64,000 nucleotides of DNA. Origin: CAVVFX01 sp963747535 (GTDB lineage: Bacteria; Acidobacteriota; Terriglobia; Bryobacterales; Bryobacteraceae). Below, in pieces: positions 53,601 through 60,785 of this stretch (positions are counted from its first letter, which is position 1; every line of letters begins with the position of its first letter). Made by a program: the position numbers and the translations under genes. A model generated the notes under the pieces. The model was not told the DNA's origin and did no database searches. It was given only the letters and a program-made list of their open reading frames with translations. Location: positions 236,741 to 300,740 of the forward strand of contig CAVVFX010000004.1 of the NCBI GenBank assembly GCA_963747535.1, in the 5' to 3' direction.

Positions 53601-55292
53601 CCATACCCATCCGGACAGGCCGTAATCGATCGGCACGGTCATCTGGTGCTGGTCGGGAGTGCTGGGCTGGATGGTGGTCGTTTTGACAACGCGGATTTCG
53701 CAGGCCGCAACGCCGGCTGCATAGTTATTCGGCTCGTAAACCTGGGGCGTCCCTTGGCCCAGCGAAAACATGTCCGTGGCCGGATCCGCCGGATCGTTGC
53801 CGATAATTTGCCGAAGCCCCATGCCCGGCTGGTCCTTGGTGACGTTGAGATTGCCGTTCACCACGAACCCTTGCCAGGTGTAGCCGTCGAGCATCGGGGC
53901 CACGACGTAGCGGAAGCCATCCGCGTTCGTGACCACGGTCGAGGCGGTAAACCCTCCGAGGGGGCCGGCGCCCAAAATGCCGAGCGAGTCTGAGTACCCA
54001 GATTCGTCGCGGTAGGCCACCATCAGGGCATTGGCCATGAAAGCGAATAACGCATTACCGCCGCTGTTGCACCAGATCTCCGGCAGCGCCAGGCCCCAGA
54101 CCGTATCAGAAATGATGGACGTCGCCGTGACCTTATTTCTGCCGAAGCCGAGAAAGCCAGTGGAATCGTCCTTGATGACCGCGCCCTGCGGATCGGCCTG
54201 TTGAGCGCCGAAGTAATGCGCCATTCCGTGCACCTGGCAACCATTGGCGGATTCCAAATAATAGTCGCAGGATGTGGGGTCGCCGCCGGCAGCTGTCACC
54301 GCGGTCGAACTGCTGCCCTTAGTGGCCCATGGACAATTCAGCCCGTCGTTATACGTCTTCCAGCATTGGCGACTGACCTGCCGCTCGGGATACTGGTTCA
54401 TGATCTGGAAAAACCCGTCCGAGCACGTTACGGGAAAGATCGGCGTCCCATCGCTGGTGAAGTTCTGAATGACGCCTTTCCACAGTTGCAGCAGAATCCC
54501 GGAGTTCACATGGAACAGACAGAGATCGATCTGGGCATACTTCAGGTCGGTGTCATTGGCAAGCTGTGTCATCACGCGATCACCGTTACCGAAGGTGAAG
54601 CGCACGTTGTCGGAGGTGCCCTTGATGTCCTGCGAAAGGATTACGTCGGAGCCTGGCTCACCCATGCCGATCAGGCGCGGAAGATAAAGTTGGCCGCCTA
54701 CAGTGACTCGCCGATCGGAAAGATAGATGGGCGGTACCGCCGACTCCCGAACCTGGATGTGAATCAGCGGGATAATCTCCTGCGTCTCGGCAAGCAGTGC
54801 CGTAGACAGCGTGCTCGAGGGGAAACGCGTGCAGGTGGACGCGATGGTGTACGGCCCTTCGGTCGCAGTCTGAATAACCTCGACGAAATTCAGGCCCACC
54901 TGCAAGCACGTCCGAAGGTAATCGAACGAGATGGGGGTCTGTTCGAAGGTGACCAGCACGCTGGACATGGTGCCGTCAGCGTTGGGGACGGTATACGTGA
55001 ACGCGCGCCATGGCCCCTGCATGGACTCCCAAAAGGCCTTGAGCTGGTTGGACTCGGTCCAGTTGAGGTTGGGCCGTTTGAATTGGAACTTGCGCGCCCC
55101 GACGCCAGCGAAATAGCGCTGCTCCTGCTTGGCGTCGAGACTGCCGAAGCGGTGCACAATGACCGGGCGGCTGACGGAGAAGCCGAACGGATATTGGGTG
55201 GTGAGTGGGAAGGTCTGCGTGCCGGAGATCCCAGAGCCGCCCGTCGATAGCACCGCGCTAGGGACGACGATGCGGCCGATCGTGTCGCTCAT
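50649..55292 (-). CDS. Large tail-tip/hub protein (BR0599/DUF2163-like fused to hub)
   Basis: A 1547-residue protein. Residues ~150-330 look like the BR0599/DUF2163 tail family (VTVGGQLYLPRLIGMGEPGS, SDGFFQIMNQYPERQVSRQC) and contain the characteristic cysteine pairs. The central and C-terminal parts look like a hub/tip protein ending with fibronectin-like beta-rich domains (DENDSN, ESPDGDNPVREDWVYGAPG). Proteins that are separate in relatives seem fused here. It sits between the small tail protein and the fibre gene (start and stop one base apart), as expected for the distal tail. Confidence 0.75.
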   Translation of the reverse strand: MSDTIGRIVVPSAVLSTGGSGISGTQTFPLTTQYPFGFSVSRPVIVHRFGSLDAKQEQRYFAGVGARKFQFKRPNLNWTESNQLKAFWESMQGPWRAFTYTVPNADGTMSSVLVTFEQTPISFDYLRTCLQVGLNFVEVIQTATEGPYTIASTCTRFPSSTLSTALLAETQEIIPLIHIQVRESAVPPIYLSDRRVTVGGQLYLPRLIGMGEPGSDVILSQDIKGTSDNVRFTFGNGDRVMTQLANDTDLKYAQIDLCLFHVNSGILLQLWKGVIQNFTSDGTPIFPVTCSDGFFQIMNQYPERQVSRQCWKTYNDGLNCPWATKGSSSTAVTAAGGDPTSCDYYLESANGCQVHGMAHYFGAQQADPQGAVIKDDSTGFLGFGRNKVTATSIISDTVWGLALPEIWCNSGGNALFAFMANALMVAYRDESGYSDSLGILGAGPLGGFTASTVVTNADGFRYVVAPMLDGYTWQGFVVNGNLNVTKDQPGMGLRQIIGNDPADPATDMFSLGQGTPQVYEPNNYAAGVAACEIRVVKTTTIQPSTPDQHQMTVPIDYGLSGWVWDQNGNRTAVQGLINPFWIAVNMLLRALGLSGPIPTPLDLQSITVTLPSSSFFNFTGTAAGVINMAAEFGNPIALVAGLVELIGSAFTGNAFSVPMSDAANQAEIIMQQNVANWQNLPAEDQTTANKAVFEANWTTVWNAYVTACNVIIAGDPNGSDAKKALNASITDRESGGKYDWVAYYYTPIATSATPGDSMSVPDLSAQQLATFVLSSLIVGDGSGAAEIAAAQVTPILGTGTETQFQFQGTIASQKPFRDWLTEVLNCCLGFYTWEFGKLKLGCRINASAVDDYGLGNTLFQTLKLTPIQAVFEHLVLSYADVAYQYQANTAEYCDKSHAAYYGRAGSPLTSQMHSVGCSTLSQALRIAATRTREELGGVTYTEWRDARLASWQTTLLGLGNEVGQVVSMTHPEIPGLHGTCNVSGTTVTWASGDNWNDSVYTNTGGATASSLLNKDALINGTQVTITAVSLDANGNVLSLTTSPAAGNGAGLSFQVITMSFRLQRWSLKKDWSVQLEGQTVTDSMYDLDVGPKPMDVTPSPLPALFTQIPLGPMWAPHQVQAPSWDALFPSEWNFDSNQQYADLADGSVSTSLIITGVLPVTAFSATGAGGPTIGTITQSTTGGSLPALTTLYVSLCAIDSAGLPSAPAAIAIIGTSASGTDTFTLSNITWPAVAGLASYVLFVSSQDDLICSQSFGALTACSGGTTYTPGSITFTGPVARSRIALPSPYVAAVRIKMKLLGHGGILGVLVDSVTANTITCSDLVDTSSTPPTLVGRALSVIGRNGSSTPWLSVTITAYTPSTGTVTVSPQAVVTGQPMQSIQAGDVLVVRMVADAENDSNQTQITDAGWINSQNNWQGLTPGTETGNILRVIRGTGRGQLRKLTGNTATGFQWDLPLYLDKTSVWIIEEPSWLYQTDSPAIGNADYQHEAALVIAAANYTNASYLVAGFTVDVNGNESPDGDNPVREDWVYGAPGTYAAALTYGVAF

Positions 55293-55705
55293 GCGACCTC
55301 CACGAGCTGCAGCGATTGCATGTTGGTGCGCGCGAGGTCAGTGGCCTGCGCCCAGTTGCCACGGAAGACGACCGTGATGCGCCCCTGCAGGTTATTGCCG
55401 GATGGGTCGTAGTTGCTCCCGATCTGCGCGCCCGTCGGAACGTCGAAGGGATTATAGAAACAGAACGCTGTCACACCGCGTTGCTGAGTGATCCAGAAGG
55501 CATAGAGCGTGACCAGTTCCGCTGAATCGAGACGCTTCGCGAGAGTGAAAGTCCGGCGCGACGTCTGGGCCAATTGCGATCTCTGGATGGTCCCGTCGTG
55601 ATACGAGCTCTGCAACTGTGCATACTCGCGCTGCTCTTTGAACGCGGTACAGAGCGACGCTGGCATGACGCCGTTCGGTTCTGGTTGCTGAAGATTCCCC
55701 GGCAT
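55289..55705 (-). CDS. Distal tail protein (DUF2460-like)
   Basis: A 138-residue protein, MPGNLQQPEPNGVMPASLCT, with a folded middle (RTFTLAKRLDSAELVTLYAF, WITQQRGVTAFCFYNPFDVP). It overlaps the next gene by four bases and follows the tape measure gene, so it should be a distal tail or tail-tip linker. The domain match is an impression and not certain. Confidence 0.65.
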   Translation of the reverse strand: MPGNLQQPEPNGVMPASLCTAFKEQREYAQLQSSYHDGTIQRSQLAQTSRRTFTLAKRLDSAELVTLYAFWITQQRGVTAFCFYNPFDVPTGAQIGSNYDPSGNNLQGRITVVFRGNWAQATDLARTNMQSLQLVEVA

Positions 55706-55709
55706 TGGA

Positions 55710-58700
55710 TTACGAAACCATAAGCCCCGGGACTTGGAGATTGGCCGCCTGTTGCGTCCGGCCGTAGCTGGCGTCCTGCGCCGCCATGGACTGATCCGCC
55801 ACGAACTCCGGCGTTATGGGAGTGCCATTGATATTCACGGCAAAGTTGACGCCGGCGCCAGAAGAGGTATTGGGACCGCCTGGCGTCGGATAGCTGCTCG
55901 ACGCGATGCCGCCGAGGGTCGGGATGTTGGAGGCGTAGGTGTGCGCCTGGCCATCCTGATAAGTCGCCTGTTGATAAAGCTTGCCGCCTTGTTCGACCAG
56001 GCTGCCGGAATAAGGCGTGGTTGCCGACAGCGGGGTCTTCTGGCCGGTGGCCTCGGAATACAACATGACCATCTGCCGGACGCTGGGAGATCTCACCGCA
56101 ACCGCGATGTTGTCGCCATACTGCGACTGGGCGAGAGAGACCACCTGCTTAATGGTCCCGCTGTTGGTCGGAATGTCGACGCCGTAAATCGATTTGATAT
56201 CGTCGTGGGCCTTCTGCGCATCGGACTTGATCCCGACCAGTTTCTCCATTCCGCCGGCGACGAAGCCAGCCGCCGCGCCAATACCAGCGCCGATCGCGGT
56301 GCCGATCCCAGGCATGATCATGGCGCCAATACCGGCGCCAGTGAGCGCTCCGCCAGCCGTCGATTCCCCGATGCCTCTCCACGTCCCGCGACTGTTGCCG
56401 GTGAGGCCGGCCATCGCGAGGGGCATGCCGACGGACGTCTCGATCTGTCCGGCGCCTTTGCTCGTCAAGGCGGCGGCAAGGTCACCTCTGATACCTCCGA
56501 TCCCTGCAGCCGTGGTCGCGCTTCCGGCGCCGGTATAGATGTCGTTATTCCACCAGTTGTCTTTGCTGAAGGTATTCTTCAGACCGCCGAACATGCCGTC
56601 GAAGTTTGGGCCGCCGGCCGAGTGGTGTCCCGATCCTGCGCGCGCGGACATTCCGGACCAGCCAACCGGAGGCCTCGCGATGTTGCTGAGCGGCAGGCCA
56701 TCCGCAGCCGTTTCGCCGGACCATGTTGACGACGGGCTGCCGGCGGAACTCGCACCGAAGTTGGGGAAAACGATGCCAGGGAACATCGACTTCGCGCCGC
56801 CGCCGAAAAACGATGGCATCGACGGGGCCGGCATGGAGATGGATGGCACCGATATGCTGGTGGGGCCGGCGCTGCCGCCAGTGATGGCCGAAGGAGGCGC
56901 AACACCCATGGCGGCGGCCAGATGCGCGGTCATCAGCATGATCGCGGTGCTGTTCTGGATCGTCGCGGTGGTGTTGTCGTGAGTGGCGAGCGTCACGGGA
57001 TTTTGGTTCGGGTGAAACATGCCATTGATTCCGCCGCTGCCGTCCTTGCCGTAGATCAGCGGATGCAGCAGATTCGCCGCGCCGCTACTGACGGTTTCAA
57101 TTACCGGCTTCAGCACCGCGGAATGAATCGTGCCAGCGAGGTCCTTCGCGAAATTCTTGGGCTTGGTGAAAAGCACGTCTACCAAGTGTTCGGCCTGTTT
57201 TTCGATACTGTCGACTTGCGATTGCATCTCCTGTTCGCGCTTCTGCTGCACCTGCAATTGCTTTTCATCGAACTGGTCCTGAGCTTCGGTGAGACCCTTG
57301 AACAGATCCCGCTGCGCCTCGGCCGCCATCACGGATTTCTTGTTGGCGTCGTCTTCCTTGGCGATACGATCCGACTCAATGCCGGCCAACTGCAAGGCCA
57401 GGTTGACGCGCGTCTCATAGGTTTTCTGCGTTACTTCTTCATCGGAACCTCCGGTCAATTCGGCCATGCGGGCGGCGCGGGAGGCCTGCCGCTGGAGTTC
57501 GGTGCGCTGCGCCTGTACTCCGATATCTTCGATCCGATCCTGCGCAGCGAAGCCAGCTTCCCAGTCTTTGATCTGAGACCCCCAGATCAGCTTCTGGCTT
57601 GGTCCCCTCTCGCGCGTCGCATCCCACTGCAGAAACTCGGCGCGAGACTTGTCGTAGATCTTGCCGGCCTGCTCATCGGCGGATTTGCGGATGTCTGCAA
57701 TCTCTTTTTCGGAGGCCTTCACATGTACAGCCTGTTGCAGAAGCAGATCACGCTGAAAGTAGATTTTCCCGATCGCATCGAGCTCCGCTTCATCGCCCTT
57801 CTTCTCGAATTCGGCGGCCGCGCGATGGAACTCTTTCAGTTCGAAGTTCGCCTGCTCAGTGGCATGCTTGGTGGCCTCGATCTGATTTTTCAAGCTCTCG
57901 ATCTGCTTCTCTTGGGCGGCATAGTCGGAAACCTGCTTGGCAGTGGTCGTATCTTCCGGCTTGGTCATCTTCGACAGCGCGGCTTCCGCCTGTTTTAGCT
58001 GGCCGGCCACGCCCTGTCCCGACTCATACGCGTTGATCGCATCCTGAGCGCGCTGGTGCTCATCGACCTTGCCCAGATAATCCAGGATGTTGTCACGGTT
58101 ACTGTTCTCCTGCCAAATATCGCTGTCCGATCTCCCGAAGCCGGCGGCCGCGCGCGCCTGGTTGTATTGGCCCGGCGTGGGGCGCGACCATTTGCCATCC
58201 TGACCCAACCGGAAGTTCTGGGGATCGATGCGGCGCCCGGATTCATCACGCAGGAAAAACGTCACGACGGCGGCCAGCGGCTCTTTGATCTTTCGTGTAA
58301 ACCGCTCCCACAAGACCTCGGCCTCAGTGACGGCCTGATGGTATTTCTCCCAGCGTTTCAGGTCTTCTTCGGTGGCGCCCAGTCCGAGTTCCTTCGCCCG
58401 TTTGATATGTTCGTTCAGTCCCTCAATTACTGGGATGGCCTCGATGCCGGCCCGTTTGAAAATGTCCATCGCCGCGGCATCGCGTTGCACGCCTTCCGGA
58501 AGTTTGGCTAAACCGGCGGCGATACTCTCGAAAAGTTGGGACGTCGGCTTCAGTTCACCGGTCGCGTCACGCAGATTCACGCCTAACGATTTCAGCGTGG
58601 CTTTGGCTTTCTCGCCTTCTTTGGAATTGTCGGACGTCGCCTGCGACAGGCCCTTCATCATGCGCTCGAAAATCGAGATATCCTGTCCCGCCATGCGCGC

Positions 58701-59300
58701 GGCGAAGCCGAACTGTCCCACTTCCTTGGAGGTGAGCCCGGTGCGAAGTTCCGCGTCCTTGATGGCGCGGCCATATTCACCCAGGCTCTTGGCAGCCTCG
58801 AATCCGGCGAGTGCGATGCTGCCCAGGACGGCCGCGCCGGCAGCGATCGCTGTGCCCCACGGCCCTAGTGCCGAGAGCAGGCTGCCGATCGCGCTCTTGG
58901 CACCCTGCAACGGATTCTCGATGAATTGCTTTACCTTGTTGCCGAAGCCTTCAAACTTCGCTTCCGATTCGACCTTTTTCTGCTCGGTGACCATCCTTTC
59001 GTAGGACTTGGTGATCGCGTCGATTGCGGCCGGCTCTTTCGCGTACCGCTGAAGAAGTTGGTCGCGCTGCGCGATGAGCTTCTCCACGCCACTCTTGCCG
59101 TAGGTTTCTGCCTGCTTTTCGAGGGAGGCAATGAGCCGCTGGACGCTGGATCGGGTCTGATCCGAAATACGGATCACCTTGCCGTGGGAAGATTCGGATT
59201 TCTTCTCGAAGCTGTCGAGCGCGGCGTTGGCCTTGCCGACCGATTCGAGTACGGGGGTCTCCTCAGCCTCAAGGATTACGCGCTCTGCTTGATCTGCCAT
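55710..59300 (-). CDS. Tail tape measure protein
   Basis: A 1196-residue protein that sets tail length and passes through the tube. Long coiled-coil stretches at the N-terminus (SSVQRLIASLEKQAETYGKS) are followed by a membrane-like segment (ALGPWGTAIAAGAAVLGSIA, ~145-165), a long helical middle (~400-730) and a Gly/Ala-rich hydrophobic C-terminal part (GALTGAGIGAMIMPGIGTAI) likely to enter the host membrane. Composition and location next to tail-tip genes are typical of non-contractile tails. Confidence 0.9.
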   Translation of the reverse strand: MADQAERVILEAEETPVLESVGKANAALDSFEKKSESSHGKVIRISDQTRSSVQRLIASLEKQAETYGKSGVEKLIAQRDQLLQRYAKEPAAIDAITKSYERMVTEQKKVESEAKFEGFGNKVKQFIENPLQGAKSAIGSLLSALGPWGTAIAAGAAVLGSIALAGFEAAKSLGEYGRAIKDAELRTGLTSKEVGQFGFAARMAGQDISIFERMMKGLSQATSDNSKEGEKAKATLKSLGVNLRDATGELKPTSQLFESIAAGLAKLPEGVQRDAAAMDIFKRAGIEAIPVIEGLNEHIKRAKELGLGATEEDLKRWEKYHQAVTEAEVLWERFTRKIKEPLAAVVTFFLRDESGRRIDPQNFRLGQDGKWSRPTPGQYNQARAAAGFGRSDSDIWQENSNRDNILDYLGKVDEHQRAQDAINAYESGQGVAGQLKQAEAALSKMTKPEDTTTAKQVSDYAAQEKQIESLKNQIEATKHATEQANFELKEFHRAAAEFEKKGDEAELDAIGKIYFQRDLLLQQAVHVKASEKEIADIRKSADEQAGKIYDKSRAEFLQWDATRERGPSQKLIWGSQIKDWEAGFAAQDRIEDIGVQAQRTELQRQASRAARMAELTGGSDEEVTQKTYETRVNLALQLAGIESDRIAKEDDANKKSVMAAEAQRDLFKGLTEAQDQFDEKQLQVQQKREQEMQSQVDSIEKQAEHLVDVLFTKPKNFAKDLAGTIHSAVLKPVIETVSSGAANLLHPLIYGKDGSGGINGMFHPNQNPVTLATHDNTTATIQNSTAIMLMTAHLAAAMGVAPPSAITGGSAGPTSISVPSISMPAPSMPSFFGGGAKSMFPGIVFPNFGASSAGSPSSTWSGETAADGLPLSNIARPPVGWSGMSARAGSGHHSAGGPNFDGMFGGLKNTFSKDNWWNNDIYTGAGSATTAAGIGGIRGDLAAALTSKGAGQIETSVGMPLAMAGLTGNSRGTWRGIGESTAGGALTGAGIGAMIMPGIGTAIGAGIGAAAGFVAGGMEKLVGIKSDAQKAHDDIKSIYGVDIPTNSGTIKQVVSLAQSQYGDNIAVAVRSPSVRQMVMLYSEATGQKTPLSATTPYSGSLVEQGGKLYQQATYQDGQAHTYASNIPTLGGIASSSYPTPGGPNTSSGAGVNFAVNINGTPITPEFVADQSMAAQDASYGRTQQAANLQVPGLMVS

Positions 59301-59301
59301 C

Positions 59302-59760
59302 TCACGCTGCCTTGATACTTACGATGGGACGAGTCAAAAACGCGACGAGCACGGCCTGGCGATCGCGTGGCGAGACGCCCCACTGCGCCTCGCGCCGGTT
59401 GTTATAGAAGGCAATTTGCGAAGCCGTCTGGCTCCGGCCAGGAAGAGCTTCGTCGAGAAATCCGATCGCCGCGCGATTCTCATTCGCAGTCAAGACCTTC
59501 AAGCACCGCAAGGTGTGCCCGCTCCAGGTCCAATCGCGGATGGGCTGGAGACCGCGGGCGGACTTGTAAGCGGGATAACCGCGCCGGCCCGGCAGTCCCG
59601 GCTTCAACGGTGCGGCTGCCTGGTCGTAAATGTTCTGTCCGCTCTGGATGCGCGCCTTGATGGAATTCGCCAGCACCTGTGCGAAGCCCTGCATTTCGGT
59701 CGCGGTGTAGGGGGAATAAACGAAGCGAGCCCGGCGGATGACGGTTTGAAATCCGGCCAT
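59302..59760 (-). CDS. Phage virion morphogenesis/tail completion-like protein
   Basis: About 152 residues from MAGFQTVIRRARFV (the longer frame to 59829 has no family likeness). Central features recall the Mu gpG/tail completion group: PLKPGLPGRRGYPAYKSARG, RDWTWSGHTLRCLKVLTANE and AFYNNRREAQWGVSPRDRQA. It lies one base from the tape measure gene. In complete phages head-tail joining and major tail genes would follow upstream, but here phage sequence ends. Confidence 0.65.
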   Translation of the reverse strand: MAGFQTVIRRARFVYSPYTATEMQGFAQVLANSIKARIQSGQNIYDQAAAPLKPGLPGRRGYPAYKSARGLQPIRDWTWSGHTLRCLKVLTANENRAAIGFLDEALPGRSQTASQIAFYNNRREAQWGVSPRDRQAVLVAFLTRPIVSIKAA

Positions 59761-59883
59761 GGAGCCAATCTCTCTAGCTAGAGTTCGGCAGAGCTCGGTT
59801 AGCGGTTCAGTATCGTGAGCTTTCGGCAAGCCTGCTTAGCGTGGTTCCATGGCGGCCGGCTGGCGAAATCTGCGGGTCCACGG

Positions 59884-59904
59884 CCTATTTCTCCGGGAAA
59901 TAGG
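59884..59904. repeat. Palindrome copy 1 (CCTATTTC...GAAATAGG)
   Basis: 8-bp perfect arms CCTATTTC and GAAATAGG separated by five bases. Its flanks GG- and -TCA are shared with the copy at 60357-60377; the two copies bracket the WYL-domain gene, 473 bases apart. Confidence 0.75.
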
Positions 59905-59971
59905 TCATGCCAACCCGTCTGAGCCGTGGAAGGAGCGGTCTACGGATCCAGTGCTGACTGAGGGAGCGGGG

Positions 59972-60307
59972 TTACTCGGAACCAGCATGCAGGTAATCGC
60001 TGGCCGGCTTGACCCGGATGAACAGCACGTCCCATTCGATATGTTTACCGGAAGCTGTGGGGCGTCCGCCGGGAAAGATCTGATCGAGTAGTATGAGATC
60101 GGTTATCTCATCGACCTTCGTCAAAAGCCAGTTGGGAAGGCGGCGACTGCTACGACCGGCAACTTGCCAGCTCAGCAACTGGACGGAACCGTTGAGGATT
60201 CCGTGGTCGTGCGGTTCCACTAAGCGATCCTTGCCATGATAGGCAAACCGAATCATACGTGTATTTTCAATGGCCGTCCAGAGCAGCGGATGGGGTTGCA
60301 GCAGCAT
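59972..60307 (-). CDS. Small WYL-domain protein
   Basis: A 111-residue protein that is essentially one WYL domain: WTAIENTRMIRFAYHGKDRL then VEPHDHGILNGSVQLLSWQV, followed by LPNWLLTKVDEITDLILLDQ. WYL domains bind nucleic acids or nucleotide ligands and regulate defence and phage genes when fused to helix-turn-helix domains; this one has no such domain, so it may act by contact with another protein. It lies between two copies of a palindrome that could be its target. Family call is good, function unknown. Confidence 0.8.
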   Translation of the reverse strand: MLLQPHPLLWTAIENTRMIRFAYHGKDRLVEPHDHGILNGSVQLLSWQVAGRSSRRLPNWLLTKVDEITDLILLDQIFPGGRPTASGKHIEWDVLFIRVKPASDYLHAGSE

Positions 60308-60356
60308 TCATTCTCATTTTGCCCCGGGTCTGGATGCTGCTGGAAAACCGGAGGGG

Positions 60357-60377
60357 CCTATTTCTCACAGAAATAGG
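60357..60377. repeat. Palindrome copy 2 (CCTATTTCT...AGAAATAGG)
   Basis: 9-bp perfect arms CCTATTTCT and AGAAATAGG around CAC, directly after the stop of the serine recombinase fragment. Shares GGCCTATTTCTC and GAAATAGGTCA with the copy near 59.89 kb. It may serve as an operator, a terminator stem or a recombinase site. Confidence 0.75.
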
Positions 60378-60605
60378 TCAGCCCAGAATCCGGCGAACCG
60401 AGGTACGGCCGATCTGCAACCGTCGAGCGATTTCGGATTTGCTGACGCCGGCGCGGCGCAGCTTCCGGATCTCCGCAGCGTGTACGGCCGCAGTTGCAGG
60501 ACGACCCAGCCGTTTGCCGTTTTCCCGTGCATGAGCCAAGCCAGCCTTGGTCCGTTCCCGCAAAATCTCTCTTTCGAACTCGGCGAATATTGCGGTTCTC
60601 CGCAA
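60378..60605 (-). pseudogene. Serine recombinase (resolvase/invertase) C-terminal remnant
   Basis: 75 residues corresponding to the end of a resolvase/invertase: EFEREILRERTKAGLAHARE, NGKRLGRPAT and the C-terminal helix-turn-helix SKSEIARRLQIGRTSVRRIL. The catalytic serine domain (~130 residues) is missing because the RIT element starts in this gene; the reading frame runs only to the palindrome at 60581-60614. The rest, if still present, would lie beyond the right end of the window. Confidence 0.85.
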
Positions 60606-60614
60606 TATTCGCCG
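60581..60614. repeat. 34-bp perfect palindrome with 13-8-13 layout at the RIT boundary
   Basis: Arms CGGCGAATATTGC and GCAATATTCGCCG around the spacer GGTTCTCC; longer arms (15 bp, spacer TTCT) also pair. The size and layout are those of tyrosine recombinase core sites such as loxP (13-8-13). Its right end overlaps the first bases of the terminal inverted repeat of the recombinase-in-trio element, so it could be the site where that element inserted or is cut. Confidence 0.7.
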
Positions 60615-60661
60615 ATTATGCGGAGTGCACGATTATGCAAAGCCATCGCGTTCAAGTGGCG
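60612..60661. repeat. Left terminal inverted repeat of the RIT element
   Basis: Starts CCGATTATGCGGAGTGCACG and contains CGATTATGC twice in direct orientation eight bases apart. It matches the reverse complement of 63951-64000 at 44 of 50 positions, the outer 28 without mismatch. A diverged inverted copy of TTATGCGGAGT also lies near 60.69 kb, just before the first recombinase gene. Confidence 0.85.
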
Positions 60662-60785
60662 CAGTAGCCGACATGTCGGTTGTGCAGGACTCCGCATAAA
60701 AACGAGGGGTTCAGCACCCGGCGATTCGAAACGGACTATCCATCTCCGCTGGTTGCTTCAGTCTCATTCATAGTGAGACTGAAGT

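Noticed and set aside
54201..55250. 349-residue plus-strand frame opposite the tail-tip gene
   Set aside because: Composition is arginine/leucine-rich noise without motifs; the minus-strand gene is well supported.
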